This document shows positions 33,157 to 42,214 of a stretch of DNA of 59,941 nucleotides, piece after piece. Under the pieces are notes generated by a model. That model was not told the origin of the DNA. It saw nothing but the letters and a program-made list of their open reading frames with translations, and made no database searches. The translations under genes and the position numbers were made by a program. This stretch comes from Allobosea sp. 67-29 (GTDB lineage: Bacteria > Pseudomonadota > Alphaproteobacteria > Rhizobiales > Beijerinckiaceae), in contig NZ_MKSQ01000017.1 of NCBI RefSeq assembly GCF_001898115.1, positions 1 through 59,941 of the forward strand, given 5' to 3'. Numbering within the stretch: the first letter of the stretch is position 1; every line of letters starts with the position of its first letter.

Positions 33157-33369
33157 TCAGCCCTCGAGGTCGACGTCGAGGATCGCCATGGTGAAATTGA
33201 AGGAGCGGTCGCCGTCCTCGTCGTCGACGTGGATGATGCCGATATACTCCTCGCCCATGTAGACCTCGGCCGAGTCGGTCTTCTTCATCCGCGCCCGCAC
33301 GGTGATGTTGGTGTTGCTGAAGGTCCGGCGCAGATAGTCCTGCAGCTTGGCGAGTTCTGTCTTGTCCAC
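33157..33369 (-). CDS. DUF3126 protein
   Basis: A 70-residue protein from the GTG at 33369, preceded by AAAGGGA. The conserved pattern DKTELAKLQDYLRRTFSN near the start and EVYMGEEYIGIIHVDDEDGDRSF in the second half identify DUF3126, a small alphaproteobacterial family of unknown role. It is soluble and acidic toward the end. No start gives a better fit: the frame extends upstream only through a basic, non-conserved stretch. Confidence 0.88.
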   Translation of the reverse strand: MDKTELAKLQDYLRRTFSNTNITVRARMKKTDSAEVYMGEEYIGIIHVDDEDGDRSFNFTMAILDVDLEG

Positions 33370-33523
33370 GATGCGTGTCCCTTTCTTTCGGCCGGGAGCG
33401 ATGCCATGCCGGGCCGCACAGGGCAAGCGAAAGCGGGCCCCGCGCCGCGCCGGCACCCGGCTTGCGCCCTGCTCCGCGATCCGTAGCATGCGCCTCTCCC
33501 GACCCTGAGGACGGATCGCATTC

Positions 33524-34903
33524 ATGACTCCCTGGCTTCCCGCCGCCCTCGCCTATGTCGCGGGCTGGCTCGACTTCCAGCGCCGGCAGCACGACCAGCC
33601 GGGCGTCGCCGTGGCCATCGCGAGCGGCGGAGAGATCGTGCTCGAAGCCGCGTTCGGCAGCGCCGACCTCGCGACAGGAGAGGCGCTGACGCCGCGCCAC
33701 GGCTTCCGCATCGCCTCGCATTCCAAGAGCTTCACCGCCGCCGGCATCATGCGCCTCGTCGAGGATGGGCGCCTGCGGCTCGACGACAAGGTCGGCTCGC
33801 TGATCGACGGGCTGCATCCGCAGGTGGCCGCGGTCACGATCGGCCAGGTCCTGTCCAACAGCGCCGGCCTCACCCGCGACGGGCCCGACAACGGGCAGTT
33901 CTTCGACCGCAAGCCCTATTGCGACAGGGCCGAGCTGCTGGCCGACCTCGCCGCGCCTCCCGTCTTCCCGGCCGCACAGCGCTTCAAATATTCCAATCAC
34001 GGCTTCGCCCTGCTCGGCCTCGTCATCGAGGCGGTGACCGGGCTGAGCTACAGCGAATGGATCACCGACGAGGTCGTGGCGAAAATCGGCCTGCTCGAAA
34101 CCAAGGCCGATATCGAGCTCTGGGGCCCGCGGCCGCTGGCCAAGGGTCATAGCGGCACCCAGCCACTGGGCTACCGCGTCGTCATTCCCGGCGACAATCC
34201 CGGCCGGGCGATGGTCTCCGCCGCCGGCTTCGTCGCCACCGCCGCCGATGTCGCGCGCTATTTCGCGCAGCTCTCGCCGCGCGCGGAGACCTCGCTGCTC
34301 TCGCCGCTCAGCCGGCGCGAGATGAGCCGCCGGCTCTGGCCGGACGACGAGGCGAGCCTCGGCCGGCATTACGGCTACGGCACGATTCACGGCGGCGACG
34401 GCGACTGGCGCTGGTTCGGTCATTCGGGCGGCTTCCAGGGCTTTATCACCCGCACCTGCGTCTTTCCCGAACAGGACCTGACCGTCTCCGTCCTGACCAA
34501 TGCCATCGACGGCCTGGCCCATCCCTGGCTCGACGGCGTCGCCCATATCCTCAGGACCTTCGCGGAGCGCGGCGCACCGCCGGCCGGGACCGAGAGCTGG
34601 AGCCGGCGCGGCTGGTGCATCTGGGGCGCAGGCGATCTCGTCCCCGTCTCCGGGCACGTCCTCGTCGCCAATCCCGCGCTGTTCACCCCTTTCCTCGATG
34701 CCGGCGAGATCACGCTCGACGGCCCCGACCACGGCCGCATCACCCGCGCCTCCGGCTTCAACAGCCCGGGCGAACCGGCGCGGCTGGTGCGCGACGAGAG
34801 CGGCGCGGTGCAATCGATCTGGCTCGGCGGCGGGCGCTTCATCGGCGAAGAGGACATGAAGGTCGAGATGCTGGCGCGCTATGTGGAGAAAACGTCGGGT
34901 TGA
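33524..34903 (+). CDS. Serine beta-lactamase-like hydrolase/peptidase (class C type)
   Basis: A 459-residue protein of the beta-lactamase/D-aminopeptidase family. The SxxK motif is ASHSKSFT near residue 67 with the catalytic Ser and Lys, YSN in FKYSNHGFALLG is the second motif, and GHSGGF near residue 306 replaces the KTG triad. A C-terminal domain of about 110 residues (after residue 340) follows, as in serine hydrolases that act on peptides or esters. No signal peptide is visible. The substrate is unknown. Confidence 0.9.
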   Translation: MTPWLPAALAYVAGWLDFQRRQHDQPGVAVAIASGGEIVLEAAFGSADLATGEALTPRHGFRIASHSKSFTAAGIMRLVEDGRLRLDDKVGSLIDGLHPQVAAVTIGQVLSNSAGLTRDGPDNGQFFDRKPYCDRAELLADLAAPPVFPAAQRFKYSNHGFALLGLVIEAVTGLSYSEWITDEVVAKIGLLETKADIELWGPRPLAKGHSGTQPLGYRVVIPGDNPGRAMVSAAGFVATAADVARYFAQLSPRAETSLLSPLSRREMSRRLWPDDEASLGRHYGYGTIHGGDGDWRWFGHSGGFQGFITRTCVFPEQDLTVSVLTNAIDGLAHPWLDGVAHILRTFAERGAPPAGTESWSRRGWCIWGAGDLVPVSGHVLVANPALFTPFLDAGEITLDGPDHGRITRASGFNSPGEPARLVRDESGAVQSIWLGGGRFIGEEDMKVEMLARYVEKTSG

Positions 34904-35495
34904 CCGCGCCGGAATCGCGCGCGGAAGGCACCTTGGCCCGCGCGAACGCCTTCGCCCGCCCGCGCCGGGGCGCGTTCGGTCGCGATGAGGGGCAGCGGAG
35001 CGCCGCGAGGCGCAAGGTGTATAGGGCCGCTTCCATTGAGCCAGGATGCGGCGCGGGGGGATTGAGCCACCCTCCGCACGCCCCGTGGCGCTCCGCCTTC
35101 GGCGATTTTTGGCTCCGGGCCGCGCTTATAAGGGCGCGGCGGGCCTGCCCTGCCGTCCTGCGGCCTCAACGCCCCATAGGGTGCGCCACACCGCGGTGTC
35201 GGACAGGACCGCTTCCGCCAGCCCGTCCAGCGAGCTCCTCGCACAGGGGCCGTAGTACCCCCAGGGCGGTGCCCCGAAGCCTCCCGGGAGTGGGGCGTAA
35301 ACCCACCCGCAGGCGCCGCCCCCGTCCCCACCAACGGCATACCTCCGGATGGCTGCCCCTCGGGGACGAGGTGCAGCGATCATAGGCGCGGCTTGTGAGG
35401 GCGGGGACAAGTTCTCTGTCCCAGCCTGAACGCCGCGCGGGAATGCCACGTATTCGCCGCCTTCGGCGCGCCATCCTTGCCGCGAGGGCTGACCG
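34904..35495. other. Unexplained GC-rich structured stretch, no convincing gene
   Basis: This 592-base gap contains strong local structure: an inverted repeat GCGGAGCGCC (34995-35004) against GGCGCTCCGC (35087-35096), GCCGCGC-loop-GCGCGGC near 35124-35147, a nested palindrome around CTCCCGGGAG at 35280, a 10-bp stem with GGGA loop at 35352-35377 (GCTGCCCCTCG against CGAGGTGCAGC) and GGGACA/TGTCCC at 35402-35422. ATTGAGCCA is repeated at 35035 and 35061. Reading frames here, on either strand, use codons unlike the neighbours. It may encode a structured RNA or be repeat debris. Confidence 0.35.
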
Positions 35496-35837
35496 ATGCG
35501 CTTGATCGCTTCACTTGCCATGGTGCTGCTGCTGGCTGCGGGAGCGATGCCGGTTCGCGCGCATGAGGCTCCCAGCGGCTGGGAGTATCCGTTCTACTGC
35601 TGCCTCGATTCAGACTGTGCTCCGATCGCGCCCGAGGCCGTGCGCGAAGGCCATGGCGGCTTCATCGTCACCATCGCGCCGGGCAAGCACCCGATGTGGT
35701 CGCAGGAGCGGCGCGAGCCCCTGATTCTCGAAATCCCCTATGACAAGGCGAAGCAATCGCCCGATGGCCACTGGCATCTCTGCATCGACGATGCCGGAGA
35801 CCTGCTCTGCTTCTTCGCGCCTCCGGGCGATTCCTGA
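35496..35837 (+). CDS. Small secreted protein of unknown function
   Basis: A 113-residue protein with a Sec signal (MRLIASLAMVLLLAAGAMPVRA, cleavage near residue 22). The mature part has a CCLDSDC cluster early on, then a beta-rich middle (GGFIVTIAPGKH, LILEIPYDKAK) and a final HWHLCIDD...LLCFF element. Five Cys in total suggest disulfides. Proteins like this are frequent in Hyphomicrobiales, but no role is known to me. Confidence 0.75.
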   Translation: MRLIASLAMVLLLAAGAMPVRAHEAPSGWEYPFYCCLDSDCAPIAPEAVREGHGGFIVTIAPGKHPMWSQERREPLILEIPYDKAKQSPDGHWHLCIDDAGDLLCFFAPPGDS

Positions 35838-35942
35838 CACGGACCGGGCCACCAGATGCTCCGAGCCAGGTTGCGACGAGCAGCTTGGCGCGATCCCCCG
35901 CGGCCCTGTAAGAGGCGGAACGCTCGCAACCGCCCGGACGCC

Positions 35943-36845
35943 ATGACCGCCCTCGACGACCTCCTCACCATGCGCGACCTGCTGCGCTTCGCCGTCTCGC
36001 GCTTCAATGCGGCGGGGCTGAGTTTCGGCCACGGCACGACCAATGCGCTCGACGAAGCCGCCTTCCTGCTGCTGGAGGCGCTGAAGCTGCCGATCGACGA
36101 CATCAATCCCTGGCTGGAGGCCCGGCTGACCCGCGAGGAGCGCGTCCACCTGCTCGATCTCATCGAGAAGCGCGTGAGCACCCGCAAGCCCGCCGCCTAT
36201 CTCGTCGGCCGCGCCTACATCCACGGCCTCGGCTTCCGCGTCGACGAGCGCGTCATCGTCCCGCGCTCCTATATCGGCGAGATCCTGATGCGCGGCATGC
36301 TCGAATCGGACGGTCTCGGCCTGGTGCCGGAGCCGGAGGAGATCGGCCGCGTGCTCGACCTCTGCACCGGCTCGGCCTGCCTCGCCATCATCGCCGCCGG
36401 ACGCTTCCCCAATGCGGACGTCGACGCGGTCGAGCTCTCACCGGCAGCGCTCGAGGTCGCCCGCCTCAATGTCGCGGACTACGATCTCGAAGAGCGCGTC
36501 CATCTCTTCGAGGGCGACCTGTTCGCGCCGCTGAAAGGGCAGCGCTACGACCTCATCATCGCCAATCCGCCCTATGTCACGGCGGAAGAGGTCGCAGCCT
36601 TCCCGCCGGAGTACGGCAGCGAGCCGCAGATGGCCCATATCGCCGGCGCTGACGGGCTCGACATCACGCGCCGTATCCTGGCTCAGGCGCGCCGTCACCT
36701 GAATCCCGGCGGTGCGCTGATCTGCGAGGTCGGCACCGGCCGGGAGGCGCTCGAGGCCGAATCCGACCTGCCCTTCACCTGGCTCGACACCGAGGAGAGC
36801 GAGGGCGAGGTCTTCTGGATCGATGCGGCAGACCTACCGCGCTGA
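35943..36845 (+). CDS. prmB: Ribosomal protein L3 glutamine methyltransferase
   Basis: A 300-residue SAM-dependent methyltransferase from the ATG at 35943. A helical N-terminal domain (about 1-105) precedes the Rossmann domain. Motif I is VLDLCTGSACLAIIAAG, the NPPY catalytic motif is IIANPPYV near residue 205, and GADGLDITRRIL is the downstream PrmB/HemK block. The VDERVIVPRSYIGE block marks PrmB rather than PrmC. It methylates Gln in ribosomal protein L3. The next gene is convergent. Confidence 0.93.
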   Translation: MTALDDLLTMRDLLRFAVSRFNAAGLSFGHGTTNALDEAAFLLLEALKLPIDDINPWLEARLTREERVHLLDLIEKRVSTRKPAAYLVGRAYIHGLGFRVDERVIVPRSYIGEILMRGMLESDGLGLVPEPEEIGRVLDLCTGSACLAIIAAGRFPNADVDAVELSPAALEVARLNVADYDLEERVHLFEGDLFAPLKGQRYDLIIANPPYVTAEEVAAFPPEYGSEPQMAHIAGADGLDITRRILAQARRHLNPGGALICEVGTGREALEAESDLPFTWLDTEESEGEVFWIDAADLPR

Positions 36846-36862
36846 GCAGGCAGCGGCGGCGC

Positions 36863-38185
36863 TCAGCGCATGAAATGCAACGTGCGGAAGCGGCTGCGGA
36901 AGGCGGTCACCTCCTTCGCTACAGCCTCGGCCGGGCGCGAGCCGTTCAACCCCTCGGCGATATAGCCGGCGAGTTCCGGCATGTCGGCCGCCGTCATGCC
37001 GAAGCGCACGATCTCGGGCGTGCCGAGCCGGAGCCCGTTCACGTCGCCCTCCACCGCCGGCAGCGGCAGGCCGATGCCGCAGGCGAGGATGTTGACGGCG
37101 CGCAGCTTCTTCGCCGCCGCCTGCCCGCCGCCATAAGGCGCCGCCTCGATGGCGAACTGGTGCGAGGTCGTCATGCCCCGGTCGCGGGCGAAGACCGGCA
37201 CCTGCCGCTCACCGAGCGCCTCGGCCAGCGCCTTCGCCGTCTTCGCCATCTCCTGCGCATAAGCGCGGCCATAGGCCTTCCAGTCCAGCAGCGAGACGGC
37301 GAGCGCCGCCGATTTCGCAGCGTCGAAATTCGCCGTCAGCCCCGGATACGCGATGGCGTCGAGCTTCCTGGCGATCTCGGCGTCGTTGGTCACGATCAGG
37401 CCGGAAGGCGGGCCGCCGAGGCTCTTATAGGTGCTCATCGTCATCAGATGGGCGCCCTCCTCCAGCGGCTGCTGCCAGCCATGGCCGGCGATCATGCCGG
37501 ACATATGCGCGGCGTCGAACAGCACCAGCGCCCCGACCTCGTCGGCGATGGCGCGAATCGCGCGGATCGGATGCGGGAAGAGATTGAGGCTGCCGCCGAT
37601 CGAGATCAGCTTCGGCTTGAGGCGCAGCGCATCGGCCCTGAGCTTCGCGACATCGACGGTGTAGTCGACCGGGTCGATCGGCGCCGGATGGGTGACGATG
37701 CCGTAGAGCCCGGCTGCGCCCGCGCCATGATGGGTGACATGGCCACCGATCTCGCCCGGCGGCGCGATGATGCAGTCGCCGGCCTTCGCCGCGACCATGA
37801 AGGCATAGAGATTGGCGATGGCGCCCGAGGGCACGCGGATCTCGGCATATTTCGCGCCGAAGACCTCCGCCGCGAGCTCGGCTGCGATCACCTCGATCTG
37901 CTCGATCGCCTCCAGCCCCATCTCGTATTTGTCGCCGGGGTAGCCGAGCGAGGGGCGCGCCCCGATCCCGGCCGAGAGCAGCGCCTCGGCCCTGGGGTTC
38001 ATGACATTGGTCGCCGGGTTGAGATTGACGCAGTCGCGCTCGTGGATGATGCGATTCTCGGCGGTCAGCGCCGCGATCTTCTCCGCGATGGCATCGAGCG
38101 GCTGGCCCGCCGTCTCGGCGGCGATGCGCTGGATGTAATCCTCGCTTGCCTGCGGCACCCAGTCGCGCCGTCCCAATGCCGTCAT
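36863..38185 (-). CDS. SHMT-like PLP-dependent enzyme of unknown substrate
   Basis: A 440-residue fold-type I PLP enzyme. The ATG at 38185 is chosen because GGAGG lies 6 bases before it; the ATG at 38191 is directly on GGAGG. The serine hydroxymethyltransferase framework is present: DAAHMSGMIAG (DxAH, PLP Asp) near residue 210, and STYKSLGGPPSG with the Schiff-base Lys, where true SHMTs read TTHKTLRGPRGG. His is Tyr and RGPRGG is GGPPSG, so it is a diverged paralogue rather than GlyA. Aldol-type chemistry on glycine or serine analogues is plausible. It is divergent from a GcvA-like regulator. Confidence 0.85.
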   Translation of the reverse strand: MTALGRRDWVPQASEDYIQRIAAETAGQPLDAIAEKIAALTAENRIIHERDCVNLNPATNVMNPRAEALLSAGIGARPSLGYPGDKYEMGLEAIEQIEVIAAELAAEVFGAKYAEIRVPSGAIANLYAFMVAAKAGDCIIAPPGEIGGHVTHHGAGAAGLYGIVTHPAPIDPVDYTVDVAKLRADALRLKPKLISIGGSLNLFPHPIRAIRAIADEVGALVLFDAAHMSGMIAGHGWQQPLEEGAHLMTMSTYKSLGGPPSGLIVTNDAEIARKLDAIAYPGLTANFDAAKSAALAVSLLDWKAYGRAYAQEMAKTAKALAEALGERQVPVFARDRGMTTSHQFAIEAAPYGGGQAAAKKLRAVNILACGIGLPLPAVEGDVNGLRLGTPEIVRFGMTAADMPELAGYIAEGLNGSRPAEAVAKEVTAFRSRFRTLHFMR

Positions 38186-38254
38186 CGCCATCCTCCGAAA
38201 AACCAGCGCTCTCAAGAATGCTGCCATAACAGCGGTTTGCCGCACGCCGCGCAA

Positions 38255-39214
38255 ATGAGTATTGCTGCTTGGGAGCCTGAGGAAATCTCAGTCTCGACAC
38301 GGAGCCCGCCTCTGCCCGTCAAGCCGCCGCGCCCACGCCTGCCGCCGCTCAACGCGCTGCGCGCCTTCGAGGCGGCCGCGCGGCTGGGAAGCTTCGTCAA
38401 GGCGGCGGATGAACTCGGCGTGACGGCCGGCGCCGTCACCCAGCATATCCGGCAGCTGGAGGCGACGCTGGGCGTCCCGCTCTTCCGGCGGATGCCCCAA
38501 GGCGTCGCCCTCACCGATGCGGCGCGCGAGGCGCTGCCGAAGCTGACGCGCGGCTTCGACCTGCTCGGCCAGGCCGTGCAGGCGCTGCGCGACAGCGAGC
38601 CACACCGCCCGCTCGCCATCGCCGCCTTGCCCTGCATCGCCCAGCTCTGGCTCTCGCCGCGCCTTGGCCGGCTGCAGCAGGCCTTTCCCGGGCTGCAGAT
38701 CTCCGTCTCGGCCATGGAGGAACCGCCGGACCCGCGGCGCGATTCCCACGACCTGTCGCTGTTCTACCGGGATGCGGCGGCGGAGCCGTCCGCGCTCCGG
38801 ATCGGCCCCGATGCGATCCTGCCGGTCTGCGTGCCGCCGCTGGCCGAAAGGCTGGTCTCGCCCGCCGATCTGGCGGGGCAGACGCTGCTGCACGACGCCG
38901 TCTGGCGCGGCGACTGGGCGCGCTGGCTCGCCATTGCTGCTCCGGGGTCGAGGGTCGATCCGGCGCGCGGCCCCGCCTTCTCGCTCTACAGCCTGGCGCT
39001 CGACGCCGCCCTCTCGGGCGCCGGCGTGCTGATGGGGCGGATGAGTCTCATTGCGCCCCATCTGGCAGCCGGACGTCTGGCGGCGCCGTTTCGGCAGGCG
39101 GTTGCGACGGCCGACAGCCTGACCTTGACGCCGGCCACGCACCTCGGCGCGCATGCGCGCCGCATCGAGGTGATGGAATGGCTCGTCGCCTCGGCGGAAG
39201 CCGCTCAGATATAG
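38255..39214 (+). CDS. GcvA-like LysR-family transcriptional regulator
   Basis: A 319-residue LTTR from the ATG at 38255. The winged helix-turn-helix spans about residues 30-90 (LNALRAFEAAARLGSFVKAADELGVTAGAVTQHIRQLE), followed by the linker and a periplasmic-binding-like effector domain. The N-terminal pattern PPLNALRAFEAAAR is typical of GcvA-type regulators, often controlling glycine or amino-acid metabolism. It is divergent from the SHMT-like gene across 69 bases, so it probably regulates that gene and itself. It overlaps cysE at the 3' end by 10 bases. Confidence 0.92.
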   Translation: MSIAAWEPEEISVSTRSPPLPVKPPRPRLPPLNALRAFEAAARLGSFVKAADELGVTAGAVTQHIRQLEATLGVPLFRRMPQGVALTDAAREALPKLTRGFDLLGQAVQALRDSEPHRPLAIAALPCIAQLWLSPRLGRLQQAFPGLQISVSAMEEPPDPRRDSHDLSLFYRDAAAEPSALRIGPDAILPVCVPPLAERLVSPADLAGQTLLHDAVWRGDWARWLAIAAPGSRVDPARGPAFSLYSLALDAALSGAGVLMGRMSLIAPHLAAGRLAAPFRQAVATADSLTLTPATHLGAHARRIEVMEWLVASAEAAQI

Positions 39215-40053
39215 GCGCCGCAATCGCCTGCGAGGATCTGGTCCATCGAGCGCGAAGGCTCGGCGCAGCCGGCCTCGCCGACCACCTTGGCCGGCACGCC
39301 CGCCACGGTCTTGTTGCGCGGCACCGGCTGGAGCACGACCGAGCCGGCCGCGATGCGGCTGCACTGGCCGACCTCGATATTGCCGAGGATCTTGGCGCCG
39401 GCACCGATCAGCACGCCCTTGCGGATCTTGGGATGGCGATCGCCGCCCTGCTTGCCCGTGCCGCCCAGCGTGACGCCGTGGAGCATCGAGACATTGTCCT
39501 CGATCACCGCCGTCTCGCCGACGACGAGCCCCGTCGCATGGTCGAGGAACACGCCCTTGCCGATCCGGGCGGCCGGGTTGATGTCGGTCTGGAAGATCTC
39601 CGAGGCACGCGACTGCAGGTAGAGCGCGAAATCGCGCCGGTTCCGCTGCCACAGCCAATGCGCCAGCCGGTGGCATTGCAGCGCATGGAAACCCTTGAAG
39701 TACAGGACCGGCTCGAGCACCCGGTAGCAGGCCGGGTCACGGTCGAGCACGGCGAGCACGTCGGCGCGCATGCCGGAGCCGATGGCGGCATCCTCGGCCA
39801 TCGCCTCGGCGAAGGCCTGCTCGATCAAATCGGAGGTCACGGCCTGGTGGCCGAGCCGCAGCGCCACGCGGTGCGCCACGGCGCCCTCGAAGCTGGGCTG
39901 GTTGAGCACCGAGGCGACGATGAGCGTGCCGAGCGCCGGCTCGGCCGCGACCGCGGCCTCTGCCTCGCTGCGCAGGCGCGCCCAGACGGGATCGACCCGG
40001 TCGAGGCCGGTGGCGGGATCGCGGGCTTCGATGGCGGAGCGCCCTGACGGCAT
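39205..40053 (-). CDS. cysE: Serine O-acetyltransferase
   Basis: A 282-residue enzyme that makes O-acetylserine for cysteine synthesis. The N-terminal helical domain (about 1-155) includes YFKGFHALQCHRLAHWLW. The left-handed beta-helix follows with FLDHATGLVVGETAVIEDNVSMLHGVTLGGTGK, carrying the catalytic His and acetyl-CoA loop, and a C-terminal extension ends GAYI, the tail that docks into cysteine synthase. Length is normal. Confidence 0.96.
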   Translation of the reverse strand: MPSGRSAIEARDPATGLDRVDPVWARLRSEAEAAVAAEPALGTLIVASVLNQPSFEGAVAHRVALRLGHQAVTSDLIEQAFAEAMAEDAAIGSGMRADVLAVLDRDPACYRVLEPVLYFKGFHALQCHRLAHWLWQRNRRDFALYLQSRASEIFQTDINPAARIGKGVFLDHATGLVVGETAVIEDNVSMLHGVTLGGTGKQGGDRHPKIRKGVLIGAGAKILGNIEVGQCSRIAAGSVVLQPVPRNKTVAGVPAKVVGEAGCAEPSRSMDQILAGDCGAYI

Positions 40054-40239
40054 GATCGTTCTCCGGAAAGGGTCGTCGTCGGAAGGAGAGCCTAGCCGTC
40101 GCCGGGGACGGCATCAAAGGCTGGCGTCGAACAGGATTGAATCGAAAAGCGAGGCGCCGGATTCAGTCTTTCAGGAACCGTCGACAACACATTGGCGTCG
40201 CCCGCATTTTCCAGAACGCCCCTCGTCGGCCGGAAATTC

Positions 40240-41007
40240 TCACAAACGCGCGAGAAAGTCGAGAACCGCCTGCTTGTGGCTCTTGTCGCCGACGGCGAGG
40301 TTGTGGTCGCGCCCCTCGATCGCGAAGGACTGCGCGCCGGGAATGAGCTTTGCCAGTTCGGGACCGGAGCCGGAGACGTCGTCCTTCGTGCCGACGCTGA
40401 TCAGGGTCGGCACGGCGATCCGGCCGACCTGCTCGGCGGTCAGGGTCTGGCGCGAGCCGCGGATGCAGGCGGCGAGCGCCCGCAAGTCGCTCTTCGTCTG
40501 CTCGGCGAAAGCGCGGAACATGCGCTGCATCGGGTCGGTCAGCGAATCGAGCGAGGGGGCCTCCATCGCATCGGCGATGCCGATCGGCAGCCCGACGCCC
40601 TCGACCAGATGGATGCCGAGCCCGCCGAGCAGCAGCGCATTCAGGCGTTGCGGATGCGCCAGCGCCAGATGCGCCGAGATGCGTGCGCCCATCGAATAGC
40701 CCATCACCGCTGCGCGCGGGATGTCGAGATGGTCCATCAGGCGGCGCACATCCTCGGCCATCACCTGCGAGGAATAGGCGGCCGGATCGTAGAGCTTTTC
40801 GCTCTCGCCATGGCCGCGATTGTCGAGCGCGACGACGCGGTAGCCGGCATGGGTCAGCGACTTCGTCCACTGGGTGTTGACCCAGTTGATGACGTGGGTC
40901 GAGGCGAAGCCATGAACGAGCATCACCGTTTCGTGTTTCGGCGTCTCACCGGTGGGCGCGAGATCGATATAGGCGATGTTCACACCGTCGGAGGAAAAGC
41001 TCTGCAT
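40240..41007 (-). CDS. Alpha/beta-fold hydrolase
   Basis: A 255-residue alpha/beta hydrolase. HGF near residue 33 is the oxyanion region, AVMGYSMGARIS near residue 100 is the nucleophile elbow with catalytic Ser, GTKDDVSG carries the acid, and EGRDHNLAVGD supplies the catalytic His. There is no signal peptide, so it acts in the cytosol. Substrate class (ester, lactone or epoxide) cannot be decided. It is divergent from the DUF1624 gene. Confidence 0.92.
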   Translation of the reverse strand: MQSFSSDGVNIAYIDLAPTGETPKHETVMLVHGFASTHVINWVNTQWTKSLTHAGYRVVALDNRGHGESEKLYDPAAYSSQVMAEDVRRLMDHLDIPRAAVMGYSMGARISAHLALAHPQRLNALLLGGLGIHLVEGVGLPIGIADAMEAPSLDSLTDPMQRMFRAFAEQTKSDLRALAACIRGSRQTLTAEQVGRIAVPTLISVGTKDDVSGSGPELAKLIPGAQSFAIEGRDHNLAVGDKSHKQAVLDFLARL

Positions 41008-41105
41008 GGGTCCCGTCGCGATCCTTCTCTCGATGCCGCCTTCCCTGCCATGCCGGGCCGGCTTTGGGTAGCGGGCGCCACGCGGCTTGCTTATGAACGA
41101 CGGCC

Positions 41106-42095
41106 ATGACCGAACCTGCCGCCGCCACCCCCTCCAGCTCGATCCCGGCTCCCCTCGCCAAGCGAAGGCGCATCCAGCTCGTCGACCTCGCCCGCGGCAT
41201 CGCGCTGCTGGCGATGTTCGTCTTCCATTTTGCCTATGACCTCTCGAATTTCGGGCTGATCGAGACCGATATCGCGTTCGAGCCGGGCTGGCGGCTGTTC
41301 GCCCGCTGCATCGCCGGCTCCTTCCTCGTCGTCGTCGGCATCAGCCTGGTGCTGGCCACGCGCAACGGCCTGAACCGCGCCGCCTTCCTGAAGCGGCTGG
41401 CCATGGTCATCGCCGCTGCCGCTGCGGTGACGCTCGGCACCTTCTTCGCGATGCGCGACAACTTCATCTTCTTCGGCATCCTGCACCACGTCGCGCTGGC
41501 GAGCGTGCTCGCCCTGCCCTTCCTGCGCCTGCCGGTCCTCCTCGTCGTCATCGCGGCGGCGATCGCCTTCGCCCTGCCCGCCTTCGTCGCAAGCCCGCTG
41601 CTCGACCAGCCCTGGGCCGTCTGGATCGGATTTTCCCGTGCCCCGATCCAGACGGCGGACTTCGTGCCGGTCTTCCCGTGGTTCGGCTGCGTCCTCTCCG
41701 GCATCGCGCTCGCCCGCCTTGTCCTGCCGCGCCTCGAGGCAACCGCTGCGGCGAGCTGGCGGCCGCGAACGAAAGCCTCGCGCGTCCTGTGCTGGGGCGG
41801 GCGCCACAGCCTGCTCGTCTACCTCGTCCACCAGCCGCTGTTCATCGGCCTGATCATGCTGGCGACCCATGTCGTCACGCCGCTCTCGCCGGACGAGCGG
41901 GCGTTCCGGGCCGAGTGCCAGCGCAGTTGCACCGGCCCCGCCCTGTCCGGGCGGGCCTGCGGCGAGGTCTGCGCCTGCACGGTCGACGGCCTGAAGCGCG
42001 AAAATCTCTGGCAGAAGGCCCTCACCGATACGCTCTCGCCGGAGGAAGGCACCCGCATGACCCGGCTTGCCCAGGCCTGCCTGCGCGGCCCGTGA
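41106..42095 (+). CDS. DUF1624/HGSNAT-like membrane protein
   Basis: A 329-residue protein with about eight transmembrane helices. The signature QLVDLARGIALLAMFVFHFAYDLSNFG at residues 24-50 (R-G, H, D) matches DUF1624, related to heparan-alpha-glucosaminide N-acetyltransferase. It may move acetyl groups across the membrane to a sugar acceptor. A soluble Cys-rich tail (CQRSCTG, GRACGEVCACTVDG) of about 60 residues follows the last helix. Acceptor unknown. Confidence 0.87.
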   Translation: MTEPAAATPSSSIPAPLAKRRRIQLVDLARGIALLAMFVFHFAYDLSNFGLIETDIAFEPGWRLFARCIAGSFLVVVGISLVLATRNGLNRAAFLKRLAMVIAAAAAVTLGTFFAMRDNFIFFGILHHVALASVLALPFLRLPVLLVVIAAAIAFALPAFVASPLLDQPWAVWIGFSRAPIQTADFVPVFPWFGCVLSGIALARLVLPRLEATAAASWRPRTKASRVLCWGGRHSLLVYLVHQPLFIGLIMLATHVVTPLSPDERAFRAECQRSCTGPALSGRACGEVCACTVDGLKRENLWQKALTDTLSPEEGTRMTRLAQACLRGP

Positions 42096-42214
42096 GGCGG
42101 ATGGCATGCCCGGGGTGCGCGGCGCACACCCGTCTCGCCCTCAACAGCCTCTGGCATCTCGCTGCGTGTCGGGATAGGTTGCGCGCGCATTCCAGCCTTG
42201 AAGAGCGAACAGCC

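Noticed and set aside
35126..35388. A leftward small protein of about 85 residues inside the structured gap
   Set aside because: No ribosome site, and codon use (GGG, GTT, CGA, CTA, TTA) is unlike the neighbours. I treat it as non-coding until conservation is shown.
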